From assembly GCF_030704535.1 (NCBI RefSeq), contig NC_081823.1, forward strand, positions 6,144,501 through 6,208,500: DNA of 64,000 nucleotides, read 5' to 3'. Position 1 is the first letter of the stretch. Each line of letters starts with the position of its first letter. Source of the stretch: Vitis vinifera. Its lineage: Eukaryota; Streptophyta; Magnoliopsida; Vitales; Vitaceae. Position numbers and translations under genes: made by a program. Shown in pieces: positions 48,482-59,092 of the stretch. The notes beneath the pieces are model-generated. The model did not search any database, had not been told where the DNA came from, and worked only from the letters and a program-made list of their open reading frames with translations.

Positions 48482-49932
48482 GGAAGCTGGAGTTAGAAGT
48501 GAAAGGACGAATATGGGGATGGAGAACTGAGCCGATGTTGATTCAATGGCTTGATTCGTTTAAAGAGAGTAGCTTCTACAAATGAAGAAAAGAAGTGGGG
48601 CTTATTGCACAAATACACTAGTTTTAAAAATAAATAAATAAAAATTAAAAACACTCCTCTAACGAAAATATTTCTAAAACTATGGCAATCATTAACATTC
48701 GTCCATCTCAACAAATGAATAGGTTATTATCTAGTAACTGTTTTTTAAAATTGTTTTTCTAAAACAATTTTTTATTCTTTAAAATAAAAAAATAGAAAAA
48801 CATGTGTAATAAGTAAAAAATCAAAAAAATAGGTTTTTGTTCTTAAAAATAAAAATAAGATGGTTGTCAAAAAAAAGGAGCAATTTTTTAGTTATTTTTT
48901 ATTACTTTTATTTATTTTTTTAAGATCTTTTTCAAAAAAAATAAGTATATAAATATAAAGAATAATTAAAAATAAAATATTGCATATAAAAATTATTTTA
49001 AAAATATATTTCATAATATATAAAATATGTTAAAAACATTTTAGGTTTTTAAGTAATTTTTTGTTTTATAAAATATCAAATAACAAATACACAATATTGT
49101 GAGATCAAACAGACAAATACTCGTTATGATGTTAAATAAATCTTCATACACAGGTTGGGGTCGGGATTGACTCTTACACCGTTTGTTTGGTCTTTATGAC
49201 TTTAAAACTCATTTACAAAATTAAGAAGAGTTTATATATATAGTGTAAAGAACTTTATTCTTTATCTGATTTAAAACATTACAATGTCCGTTATGAGCCT
49301 AATTGTGATGTTCCACATCAAATTGAGAAGAAATTTTCTAATGCTATATATGTATAGATTATTCTTAATTTTATAAACGTATTTTAAAGTCGTGAAAACT
49401 CTTTTGAACTCAAAGTAAACAATATGTATACCAATTGAGAATAAGTCATTATAAATGATATCAAAATCAATCGTCAACTTTGATATAGAAGTTTGTTTAA
49501 TCCTATGAGTATGATTGTCTATTTGGTCTTACAACTCCTTGAGATACGATAAAATATAATGTTTTCATATTGATAATTATGATATTTCACATTATATAAA
49601 AAAGAAACTTTTTAACAAAATATATATATATATATATATATATTAAAATATTTAATTCATTTTGCTCTTATTTGAATTTTTCTTCTTAAATTCATCTTTT
49701 CAAAAAATAACTTTTATCATATTTTAATAACATTTTTTAAATAACATTTTTTTAAAATCCAAACTGTTATTTATAATTTACAAAATAGAGTAATATTAAA
49801 TCTTATAAATGGTTAATTTGATTTTTGTTATTGCTGATAAAGAAAGAAAGAAAAAAAAAACAGTTTACAAATATCCAATACATGAATCACAAAAAAATTT
49901 GGAATGTTTGTGGTAGAAACACAAAATCTCTT
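48482..49932. other. TRAPPC3 promoter side and AT-rich spacer
   Basis: Next to 48481 is the TRAPPC3 5' UTR/promoter. Beyond are AT-rich repeats, an imperfect inverted repeat (49192-49401) and a (TA)n run at about 49620-49642. No gene seen. Confidence 0.5.
49192..49401. repeat. Imperfect inverted repeat of ~65-bp arms
   Basis: The left arm (49192-49258), reverse complemented, resembles the right arm (49331-49401): both read like TTC-TAA-TGCTATATATGTATA, TTCTTAATTTTATAAACG and TTTTAAAGTC. Between them lies TGTGATGTTCCACATC, like the 5' end of the TGTRACATCCCACATCGG plant repeat family. Possibly two such elements in opposite orientation. Confidence 0.55.
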
Positions 49933-50008
49933 TGTAGACCCCATTTAGGGCTCATTCCTTTGCATCTCTACAGGTTATAATTCTTTGCAGGTGGAGGGGT
50001 CTCAAGGA

Positions 50009-50086
50009 GCCACGTGTCGCCTCGTGGTTGGTGGTCATAGAAACAGATGGTGGAATTGAGGAGCGAGTGAGAGTTTGACACGTGGC
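50009..50086 (+). promoter_or_regulatory. Paired G-box/ABRE-like motifs in LTR 1
   Basis: GCCACGTGTC at 50009-50018 and GACACGTGGC at 50077-50086, in opposite orientation within the LTR 5' part. LTR 3 keeps CCACGTGTCA (59349) and a decayed GACACCTGG at about 59416. ACGT-core boxes bind bZIP/bHLH factors in plants; a regulatory role here is inference. Confidence 0.4.
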
Positions 50087-50099
50087 ATGGAGATATTCT

Positions 50100-50710
50100 G
50101 GCCGTTAGAGAGGAGGTACGTTTCTGTTGAGGAGCAGCAGGCCAGCTAGAGGAACCAGGGGGGTGCCTTTTCAGCGAGGAGAGTTTTTTTTTAGAGAGAG
50201 AGGAGAGTTTCCGGGAGGCGGGTTACAGAAGAGAGAGAGAGAGAGATTTGAGAGGAGGGGGGGATGCCATGGACGACTGTGAGAAATTCTAGAGTCTTGG
50301 AGTTTGAGCTGAGGTAGGGAGACGATTTTCCTGGAGCTTAGGGGAAGGCTGCAGAGAGAGGTGGTTGCTTTTAGAGAGGCTGCAGAGATCTTTAGAGGTG
50401 AGGGATATGAAAAAAAGGAAAAAGCTCGTGGCTGGTTAGAGTGAGAAAGGGTGAGATTCCGGTGGTTTTTCTGAGAGATAGCTTGGAGAGAAGGTTGCTT
50501 GAGGGAGGCGTGCAGGGATTCTGCAGGTATGAGAGAGCTGTGAGGGGGATTTCTGGAGAGCGAGGAGCAGGAAACTGTGAGAGGTAGTGGTGCTTTTGGT
50601 TGCTGATTGCTGGAGGAACCTTTTGGGAGAAAGATTCTGAGCTGAGTATTCACCGAAGACAGAGCAACGAGTCACAACTCAAAACACCCAGCTGAAGAAG
50701 AGACTTTCAG
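50100..50710 (+). other. GA-rich leader of LTR 1
   Basis: Purine-rich stretch (GAGAGAGAGAGAGA near 50231, many GGAGAG words) ending in TTTCAG then GTTTGG at about 50708. The corresponding place in LTR 3 (about 59835) reads TCTCAG then GTACGT. These may be splice donors of the LTR transcript. Open frames on the minus strand are artefacts of the purine bias. Confidence 0.45.
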
Positions 50711-51112
50711 GTTTGGTTACTATGGTTTTCATGTACGTTTCCATTCTTCATACTTTTCCTATCTCATGCTCTGTGATTTTTAACTTTGCTTGTTGAGTTG
50801 CTTTGATTGGGTGATTATTGGTTTAAAATTTGAAGAGTTTGCTGCATTTTATGTTTTACTTTGGCGAATATCTTCCGTCCTAACCCACTGATTGTTAAAC
50901 TCATGAATGAAATAATGACACGGGTTTAGCATACTGGTTAAAAGTTCCATGCTCTGTTCTCCTCTCTGTTTTTCTTGCTCCTCTGTTTTCCCCTGAAGGA
51001 GATTGTCAGGCTTTAAGATTGGGAAGCTGGAGAGGTTGATTTACGGAGGATGATGATGATATGAAGAGGAGATTGACAGCTATGGGATCTGAATCTGAAA
51101 ATGCCTGTATGA

Positions 51113-51450
51113 GGTGGATTGCCTTATTACTTCACTGAAGAACAGATACAAGAATTGTTTGATTCCATTAGACCCCTGTGTGGTTTTGATCTTGTCAAGG
51201 ATGGAGACACAGGGAACTCTAAGGGATATGGTTTCTGTGTTTATCAGGATCCAGCTGTGACTGACATTGCTTGAGCTGCATTTAATGGTTTGAAAACGAG
51301 TGATAAGACTCTCACAGTGCTTCATGCCACAGTTGGAAGTGGACAAGCAAAATCAGAGCAAGATAATATATTGGCCCAGGCACAATAACATATAGCTATG
51401 CAGAAAGTTGCCTTGCAAGCTGGTGGTTTGAATTTCCCGGGAGTGGGATG
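51113..51450 (+). pseudogene. U2AF65-like splicing factor fragment (RRM)
   Basis: From 51113 the frame reads GGLPYYFTEEQIQELFDSI, then GFDLVKDGDTGNSKGYGFCV, YQDPAVTDIA and NGLKTSDKTLTVLHATVGSG, which is an RNA-recognition motif of plant U2AF large subunit with its RNP1-like KGYGFCVY. It goes on to IAMQKVALQAGGLNFPG. Stops interrupt it (after TDIA and after AQAQ). The real gene has many introns; none is visible here, so it may derive from mRNA. In sense with LTR 1. Confidence 0.8.
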
Positions 51451-51882
51451 ATGGGCGTATGAAGAAATATTGGAGAGCATGAGAGGAATGAGCCAAAGAG
51501 CAGTCCACAAGGCTATGTTTGAATCTGTAGCATTAGCGGCAGCTAGTGTCCTCCAAACCTCCTCCACATGCACCAGAAAATTTATCATCTCCAGTGGGTA
51601 GTGTCTCATCTGGGAGAGTTTGACAAGGCCTAAACTGTTAGAAACAATGACTTGGGTCTATTTTGGGGAATTTGTTGAAATTCAATTTGACAAGAATGGA
51701 GGAGTACGAAGCATGAACTTCAGTTTCTGATATCAGGTTCACTTGATGGCCAAGTTCCCATTGGGAAATCACTACCAGAATCACCATCAGTTAGTGCTTC
51801 ATGTTATATAAACTCCGTAGCATGGTGATGTAGTGAATCTAATAATGGTGTTGGGAGTACTAATGGGCCTGCATTTGAGTGC

Positions 51883-52280
51883 ATCTTGATGAAAGATTTC
51901 CTCAAGTCACTCTCCAAGAGGCTCAAAGGCAACATCGCTGGTTATGAGAACTACCATAGGGTCTATGTTCCTGAGGGACAGTCTCCTAAGTTTGATCCCA
52001 AGGAGCCTTTGCGGGTTTATGTTCTGTTCCAGCATATACAGAAAATGCTGTCGGGCGAGATTGCTGTCATTGCTGAGACTGGATATTCTTGGTTTAACTG
52101 TCAGAAACTGAAATTGCCTAGGAAATGCAGATATGAGTTCCAAATGCAATACGGATCAATTGGTTGGTTAGTAGGCGTCACACTTGGGTATGTACAGGCC
52201 ACGCCCAAGAAGAGGGTGATGATTTCTTGCATTGGTGATGGTAGTTTTTACGTGACTCTGCTAGATATCTCTATAATGAT
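51883..52280 (+). pseudogene. Pyruvate decarboxylase fragment
   Basis: Frame reads [20 protein letters not shown], then [53 protein letters not shown] and [18 protein letters not shown], the C-terminal part of plant PDC. It includes the start of the thiamine-diphosphate GDGS motif (IGDGSFYVT). It ends abruptly and diverges after that. Open for 139 codons but lacks most of the enzyme, and has changes such as Asp-to-Tyr in AETGDSWFN. In sense with LTR 1. Confidence 0.88.
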
Positions 52281-52289
52281 CCTTTTGAT

Positions 52290-52500
52290 AAGGAACAGGC
52301 AGTAGTAGCATTGTGGAAATGTTCACTTGAAGGAAAGCAATATATTGATGCCGTAATGCAATCCTGAGGCTGCTTGAATCTCGCAGTAAATCTCCTTAAA
52401 TCAGATTCCAGTTCTACTTGTGAAGCAGCTGCAGGCCTTCTACAAGAAATAGCTTCAATTAATCTATACAGAGAGTCAGCAGCAGAAAGCAGGGCAATCT
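52290..52500 (+). pseudogene. Armadillo-repeat protein fragment
   Basis: Reads [20 protein letters not shown], a stop, then GCLNLAVNLLKSDSSSTCEA and AAGLLQEIASINLYRESAAE, typical armadillo helices of a plant ARM protein. One in-frame stop. It abuts the PDC piece within about 20 bp, with no shared gene origin, so the junction was made by the element. Confidence 0.7.
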
Positions 52501-52504
52501 GGGA

Positions 52505-53000
52505 TTACTGATGCTGTTCATCAACACTCCCCCACCCATTGCTATCAAACCCATGCATATCACCAATTCCTACATATATATATTGCCATACCCCTCATAC
52601 CCGTTATATCCCTACATTCTGCCACTCATCCCACTATTCGATACCCATTCATTTACTAAATCACTTTTCAGCCATCCCACTCACTGTTTAAGTCCGTTTT
52701 TCTCATCACCATTCGTCACCCACGAATCCACTTCCTTTGCTTCCCTACATGTGATCATCCTCATCCGAATGCGCCCTTCATACTCGGCATCTTTCATTCA
52801 TTTTTGACTCCATATCCATTTAATCCCCTTTCCTACTCTATTTTACCCACATTCCTACTTCACTCTCCACATTTTCCCTTTCTTCCACCAACGAACGCGC
52901 CATTTTTATTGTCCTTCATCATCCAAGCCGTCATCCCAACTTTCATATGTTCCAAACTCATTATCCATCAAACCTCATGCATGGGATCTCGTTCTTCCTG
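52505..53000 (+). repeat. CCCAT-rich linker in LTR 1
   Basis: Pyrimidine-rich low-complexity DNA with many CCCAT, ACCCAT and CCATACCC words (for example near 52530, 52590, 52640 and 52750). Similar stretches lie in LTR 2 (as ATGGG on plus, 57600-58450) and LTR 3 (61120-61400, 63030-63130), always among the captured fragments. Confidence 0.65.
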
Positions 53001-53109
53001 TTCTTGGTTGTTAACATGGTATATACCAATCCGATGAAAGGAAAGACAGAATCTGATAGATGGGTCAGGAAAGTGATCAATAAGTTGGTATGATTGACCT
53101 ATGTTTGAA

Positions 53110-53580
53110 CTCAAATGTCCTTCATTACTTCGTATTACACAGTGGTTGGCTGCTATGACAGTTTCGGCATTTCCATTGCTCATTGGGGTAGGGATATCGT
53201 GCTACAGGTTGAGAACTGGACTGCTTGCGTCATTGACTTTCTTGGTTTTGTTGCATTGGATAAACCAACAGGCTTTGCACATGCTATGAAGACGTGAAGT
53301 ACCCATTATTCACAGGCGTATTGGGTCCAATTTGAATAATGTCTTGTGCCCAGACCTATGGAGACATGCTGCCCACCCAAGATCATGTTCGAACGGTCCC
53401 CTGACAGTCGTAGTACCAGCCACTGTTTGAATTGGGTTCCCCAGGAAACCACATTAAATATGATGGCTTAGACCAGGTTGAGAAAAATAATGCACCAGTT
53501 ACTGATAATATTGTTGACAAGCAAGACAAACTAGAGAATGAGAAACACATGGATTCATTTCCAGATTTCGCCAGAGATTT
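53110..53580 (+). pseudogene. Unidentified coding-like fragments in LTR 1
   Basis: Short open stretches such as GCYDSFGISIAHWGRDIVLQ (53145 onward) and GSPGNHIKYDGLDQVEKNN (53432 onward) have protein-like composition but I cannot name the source genes. They sit between the CCCAT linker and the DUF716 fragment and are probably more captured pieces. Confidence 0.4.
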
Positions 53581-53916
53581 GTGTTTGATAAAAATGTTCT
53601 CGCGTCAGTTTCTTTGTGGCACATATGCAGCGCAGTAGTGGGATTTGTGATGAACCCAAAGGAGTTTCAGGTTCGGGTTTTGAACCCAGTGTCTGGTTTT
53701 GATGGAAGGCTTAGATACTTGGAGCTTTATGTGTTGGCAATCGGAGCTTTTATTGATATGTGCATAGAGTTTTTGTATTCAACTCGTCTCAAGTTCTTTG
53801 TGAATGGGGTCTTGAACCCATCTCACACGAATGACTTTGAGCACTCTGGGATGCTTCTCATGTTCTTTATTTTCGGGGTCGTCGCCTTGTTCTCTCAGCA
53901 AACTGGGCTTGTCTAA
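53581..53916 (+). pseudogene. DUF716 (TMEM45-like) membrane protein fragment
   Basis: Reads VVGFVMNPKEFQVRVLNPVS, then GFDGRLRYLELYVLAIGAFI, DMCIEFLYSTRLKFFVNGV, LNPSHTNDFEHSGMLLMFFI and FGVVALFSQQTGLV, the central part of a plant DUF716 protein with the conserved NDFEHSG motif and hydrophobic helices. The start and C-terminal helices are missing. In sense with LTR 1. Confidence 0.8.
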
Positions 53917-54334
53917 AACTGAATAACCAATGCTCAATAGCCTTCACATAGCTCCGTTTCTGCCCTCACATACTTTCGGCGCGTGACTTGTTTGAATGAG
54001 AGCGACTTTCATTGCCAAATAGTTACTTGGGGAACCGGTGACGTTACTCCTATTGCAGGATTGCTTGGCAAATCTCAATTCCAGATTCACTTAGGAGGGA
54101 TCCTTGGCTGCTAATTGGAAGGCTTCAAGACAGAAGGAAGTGAAGAGTGATGACACCAGGGAAGTGACTTGATTATCTACTCTACACTTGCCTGCTCATG
54201 GCCCCAAAATTTCAGAAGTGGTAAAGAAGCTGGAAGACTGCAAGTTCTGAAATTGACCTAGCCTTTCAAGTTGGGTTCCATACATTGAAATAAGAGGCAG
54301 TAGCATGAGTTGTCCTCCAGAATGGCTCTATTCT

Positions 54335-56170
54335 CTGCATGGTGCATGGCCACCTTTGGGCCACAGTGCCATTTTCCCATTTCACCATCTCTAATTTTGA
54401 AAAATATTCTTTTAAATCCCTTTCTTCAAATAATTTTCTAGATCTTAGTTTGTTTTAAAATAATTTCAAACTCATCCATTTTTCATCCTTAGTTGTTTTC
54501 TTAGGTTCTCAAAATCCCATTTTCAATAAATTTTGGTTGCCATTCTCTTTCCGGAAAGCCACTTTTGAATTTTCTTTGTTTTTTAAAATGTTTTAAAATA
54601 CGCAAGAATCAAATTGTGTAATTCCTAGTTATGGAATTTACAGATTTGGTCCATGCAAAATAAATGGGCTTTGGTGGGGGCCCAACATCAAATAAAATTT
54701 CTTTAAAATAAAAATGAATTTTCAGTGGAGTGCCATGCGTGTCTTTGATGATTTTGTACTCGATTTAGTGACATGTATGCTATATCTTGTGATCATTGTT
54801 TTGTACTAATCTCATTTCTCTTGATAGCGCATAGTGGTTCGCTGCTCAGGTACACACTCATTCCTACTCTATTTAGTCTATGTGCATTTTCTGACTCCCG
54901 TATGTGCATGTTTCGCTCTGAGTATTCATTGATTTATTCATCCATTGCCATGTCAGCTTCATTTTATTAGTAGAGACCTGACTTTAGGGACTTAGAGGGG
55001 TGCTATGGTCTTTACCGTACCTTCCCGATAAGTAACCTGACCCCCGAACCCGATCCGGTTTTTCACAGACCACCTTTTCCAAAATAAGGAGTCACACTTA
55101 GGGTTTTTCTTTCTTATTTTGTTTACCCTTTAAAAATAAAACAAAAATAAGTGGCGACTCCAAGTCATTTTCAAATAATCAATAAAAATCAATTTTTCAA
55201 ATAAAAATCAAGCTCGCCATCGAGTGGGAAACGCATTCGAGCCATCGAAAATGCGGGGTCCACAAAATGGCGACTCCACTGGGGACCCCGCATTTCGGCT
55301 CATGCGTTTCCCACTCGATGGCGAGCTCGATTTTTATTTAAAAAATTGATTTTTATTGATTATTTGAAAATGACTTGGAGTCGCCACTTATTTTTGTTTT
55401 ATTTTTAAAAGGGTAAACAAAATAAGAAAGAAAAACCCTAAGTGTGACTCCTTATTTTGGAAAAGGCGGTCTGTGAAAAACCGGATCGGGTTCGGGGGTC
55501 AGGTTACTTATCGGGAAGGTACGGTACGGACCGTAGCACCCCTCTAAGTCCCTAAAGTCGGGTCTCTACTAATAAAATGAAGCTGACGTGGCAATTGATG
55601 AGTAAAACAATGAATACCCTAATCGATCATGCACAATATGAGAAGTAAAGCATGTATAAAGAATAGGCGAAATATGAATAGATGCGCACCTGGGCGGCAA
55701 ACAGCAACGCGCTATCATGGAACAGGGTTAGTGAATTATGAACAGATATAATTAAGCGCATATCAAGAACAGAGCAAATCAATCATGCCGGGAAAGCCAG
55801 TCAACTAATCAGTAAATCAATCATGAAATCACATATGTAGGGCCCCCACCAAAGCCCAATTCATTTTTGCATGAATTAATTCCATAAATTCCCTTGCTTG
55901 GAATTACGGAATTCGATCCTAGCTTATTTAAAACATTTTGAAAATCAGAGGAATTTTGAAAGTCACTAGCCAAAAGAAAGAATGGCGGTGAATTTTATTT
56001 GAAAAGTGAATTTTTGAGACCTAAAACCCTAAGGATGAACGACTCTCAAAAGATTATTTGAATAAGGAGAATTCGGAAAATTATTTGAGGAAAGAGAATA
56101 TGAAAACTACTTTTTAAAAAAAAGATTAAAGGTGATAGGATGGGGAAAATGACACTTGAGTCAGAGGCGG
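54335..56170. repeat. Large palindrome formed by two LTR 3' ends
   Basis: Left arm 54335-55264 and right arm 55286-56170 are inverted copies. The inner 300 bp (54970-55264 versus 55286-55575) are nearly identical; outer parts are more diverged but share GGGCCCCCACCAAAGCCCA and the GGCCACCTTTGGG / GGCCGCCTCTG region. The spacer of about 21 bp contains the primer binding site. Confidence 0.93.
55268..55285 (+). other. tRNA-Arg-type primer binding site
   Basis: TGGCGACTCCACTGGGGA lies 3 bp after the LTR end CACA. From memory it is complementary to the 3' end of a plant tRNA-Arg (...CCCCAGTGGAGTCG plus CCA), the primer used by Ogre-type Ty3/gypsy elements. Confidence 0.75.
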
Positions 56171-56440
56171 CCATGCCATGAGTGCTTTCCCGCATAACTT
56201 CACTTTCTAGTTCTATCATCTGTGGTTCACTAGCGTCCATAGCAATGGAAGAAGAGTGGTGCTTGATCCTTCTGTAACGCCCTTTCTGTGTTGGATGTTT
56301 CAACCGTATATACTCACTGAAGCGACCTGCAAGCATTGAATGATACCCTTCATACCAATCAACACAGAGGAAATATCTCTGTTCGACAAGCTGGACTGCA
56401 TGAATAACTTTGAAGTATTCTTCCCCTTCTCTTCTCAATG
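56150..56440 (-). pseudogene. Unidentified coding-like fragment in LTR 2
   Basis: Minus-strand frame reads EEYFKVIHAVQLVEQRYFLC, then VDWYEGYHSMLAGRFSEYI and MDASEPQMIELESEVMREST. Composition is protein-like and the frame is open, but I cannot assign a family. Probably captured host sequence. Confidence 0.4.
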
Positions 56441-56784
56441 AGCAGTAGCAGTTTGGTATACAGACCTGAGTTCAAGAGAAACGGAGTGCCATTCTGGAGG
56501 GTCACTCTCTATAAGGAATCCCATAGCAGGTACAGAAACACTGATTACACTGACTCCCTTACTCTTCAAATTCTCACTATCATGTCCCGAGAGGAGTATT
56601 CATCACTGGATTTTCACAATTCTCTGGTGACTAACAGCCGTATTAGCTTACTGAATCTTCCCATACTCTTCCTGAAAACACTCCACCAATCTCTCTGAAA
56701 CTGAACACAGGTTGCGTTGAAATTTAAGCTGGGAGACGCCCTGGGATATTCGTCTTTATTTGATCTGAAATATAATCACATCTC

Positions 56785-57215
56785 CTGCAACTTGTCATAA
56801 CCAGCAAGCACGCCTGCATCAGCAACTGCACAAAGAATGTTAGCATCAGCACCCTTGAAGAGAGACTTGATACCCTCATTCTTCAGGACTTGAGCAAAGG
56901 CGTCAAAGAAGCTCTTGTGTTTGACAGCTTCGCCAGAGGTCATCATCATTCTTCTACGAACCGTCTCCATTGGGTAGGAAGCAAGGCCAGCATCATTTGT
57001 GATCAGCCAACAGAGGGCAAAGCTAGCGAAGAAACTATCCTGCAAACCTCCAGTAAAGACCACTGGTTTCAGAGGATCAGATATTCCAAAGTAGAGACCA
57101 CGGCAAACAATGATCCCAACACATGAAATATTGACTCCACGGTAAAACCCAGCAATACCGTCAGACTTCAAGGTCTTCCTGTAGACATCAACCAATCTCT
57201 GACCACCTGAGGGGA
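56785..57215 (-). pseudogene. Mitochondrial ADP/ATP carrier fragment
   Basis: Reads [20 protein letters not shown], then [60 protein letters not shown] and [20 protein letters not shown], covering carrier repeats 2-3 with the RRRMMM signature. It lacks the N-terminal third and the end. Changes at normally fixed sites (the Gly in GWLITN is Cys; PIDTVRRR reads PMETVRRR) mark it as non-functional. In sense with LTR 2. Confidence 0.9.
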
Positions 57216-57599
57216 TGAGGCCCTCGCACCTTTCTTTGCAGAAACTTCAGTTCCAATCTCAGCTTTAACTTTCCTATTCCCAGCAATATAATCAAATGCA
57301 ATCACCATCTAGCAGAATTGAGAAAGCTTCTTCATTATGAATAAGACCTGTCCTGTAGCTTCCCTCGCCAATCCCAATGTATTCAATAGAGCAGGTATCA
57401 TACCTCTTAAGAGATGTGAGAGTCGGGATGGTATCAAAGAGTTCCCCAACCCCATCAGCACGTCAGCACCTGGTAATCAACACAGTCCAAAACACAATAT
57501 TTCCATGGGTATTTCATCACAAATACGCATACATAATCCCATATAACCTCACGATGCATACTCATTGGGCAATGAATTTCAATACGTAAATATCATCGT

Positions 57600-58450
57600 G
57601 CGGACCAATTTCACGACAAGGGCATGTAAACATTGGCATTTTCTGAAACCTTCAAAATCCACCAGAAAACTTGAGAAAGAAATGGAATGAGAAGTTGTTG
57701 GGAAGAGTGAATTGCCTTGCATGAGAGTGTAAATAGAGAAAAAGGTATGAGAGTGTGTTTGAAGATGGGAGTGGCGGGGTTGATGAAAAATAGGTATGGG
57801 AACGATAGTGGCATGTAGGATGCATGGATGACTTAGGAGCCTTCATGAAAACGTGGAATAAATACAAGGGTAAGCCATGCATGTACAAGAAAAAGAACTG
57901 TGGATTGGTGAAGAGAGTAATGGGTATAAAGGATGATGAGAGAGAAAATGTGGCGGGATGAATGTGAAGGTGTAGGGATATGGGTATGAGAGAGATGATC
58001 AGATTTGCATGGGAGCTTAGGTCGGTGAGCAAAGAAGAGAAATGGGTATGAAGTGAAAGTACGCAGGCATGCAAGGGTGAGAAATAAGGGTGACAGACAG
58101 GGAAATTACCATGAGCATGGATATGAGAGATGTAATGGTGATGAATAGAAAGTGAGATCTAAGGAAAAGAAGAAATGGGTACTATTATGAAGTTGGTGGG
58201 TATGGGTATAATGAGATGTGCAGGTATGAATTAGTGGAATGGATGGTGACGATTAGTGAGAAATAGATACGGGAAGAAGGTTAGGCTTGCATGGTCCACC
58301 ATGTACGTGAATAGGTGACTTTGAAGAGCCTTGAGCAGCCATGTATAGTGCAAGAAAAAGGCTATGAGTAGATATAAATATATGGGGTGGGTATGAGATA
58401 GTCAACGAAAAGGACCTGCACCATTTGGCATTGCAGAGCTCTTATATTTG
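57600..58450 (-). repeat. CCCAT-rich linker in LTR 2
   Basis: On plus it shows repeated ATGGGT/GGGTATGAG words (for example near 57790, 57920, 57980, 58040, 58200 and 58390), i.e. CCCAT-rich in the LTR orientation. It lies between the F-box and ADP/ATP carrier pieces. No coding potential. Confidence 0.6.
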
Positions 58451-58484
58451 TGCCCATTTACATGCTTATTCCTTGCGTGATAGC

Positions 58485-59092
58485 CTAACTTTCCCCAGCA
58501 AAGATACTGAGAACAAAATCTGAACCTTGACGCATCTCTATGAGTTTCAGGAGCTTCTTCCTCTGCCAAGATCCTCTCAAAACTTTCAGCGCAGGACCCT
58601 CATCAACCGCGTACTCCAATGCCTCTTTTGTGCAGCAATCAGGGAGCATCAAGGCTGTAGCCAATCTATTGCTACAATGAAGTATGGAATTTATGAATGA
58701 AGTGACGGAGAAGAGTCCCATGCTTTGATACACTTTCATGAGCTTTTTCATAATCGTCTGTTCAAAGTGAGGAAAAACAAAACGTTTCCAGCACACAGGA
58801 TCCAGGCTCACTTGGTACCACGACTTGCATACATATGGAACTGCAAATAGTAGTGAATCCCTTTCCACTCCTCCAAACACATTCACCAATCAGTCCATGT
58901 TGAATTCCACCGATCTTTGTTCTTCCCTCTTGGGCACAGAGGCGGCCTCGAATGGAGGGCCTCTAGTTCACTAGGCAAGGCAAGGTCCTCCTTGTTGCAG
59001 AAATTAGGAAACTCTCGAGTTAATGGCAGCACAGCTTCTTTCTCGTTGATCTGTATAATATCCTTAGTGATAAACTGATCCAGATCAACCAC
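58485..59092 (-). pseudogene. F-box/LRR protein fragment (SKIP19/FBL23-like)
   Basis: Two minus-strand frames, 59092-58883 and 58889-58485, overlap by a few bases and are offset by a frame. Around the break the reading is DRWNSTWTDW, then VNVFGGVERDSLLFAVPYVC, KSWYQVSLDPVCWKRFVFP, a degenerate F-box (Wxx..LL..vp.VCksW). Downstream is LMLPDCCTKEALEYAVDEG-like wording, as in plant F-box/LRR proteins. The upstream 60 residues are of unknown origin. In sense with LTR 2. Confidence 0.7.

Larger units (their letters stand above)
49933..55264 (+). mobile_element. Very long LTR 1 (5.3 kb) of an Ogre/Tat-like Ty3/gypsy family, with captured gene fragments
   Basis: Starts TGTAGACCCCATTTAGGGCT and ends GGGGTCCACA, matching inverted ends as in LTRs, and is followed after AAA by a tRNA-Arg-type primer binding site. 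The first 0.8 kb is GA-rich and resembles the start of LTR 3 (59281). The last 0.9 kb (from about 54335) matches LTR 2 inverted and, as far as seen, LTR 3 (63770-64000). Between these constant ends lies variable cargo: broken pieces of unrelated plant genes, all on the plus strand, and a CCCAT-rich stretch. Ogre elements are known for LTRs of up to several kb and for a tRNA-Arg primer site. No gag-pol is in the window, so lineage is inferred. Confidence 0.72.

Noticed and set aside
50171-50675. 160-residue minus-strand open frame rich in Ser, Leu and Pro
   Set aside because: Complement of the GA-rich LTR leader; purine bias suppresses stops on the other strand and creates a false Ser/Leu/Pro-rich frame.
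51886-52305. Pyruvate decarboxylase as a real gene
   Set aside because: Only part of the C-terminal domain is present, flanked directly by unrelated gene pieces inside an LTR; it cannot be a full enzyme.
52511-53037. Open frames of 98 and 77 residues rich in Pro, Ser, His and Tyr
   Set aside because: Translation of the CCCAT-rich linker in LTR 1, not a protein.
57652-58074. 140-residue minus-strand open frame with His/Ser/Phe-rich sequence
   Set aside because: Lies in the CCCAT-rich linker; low-complexity composition explains the open frame.
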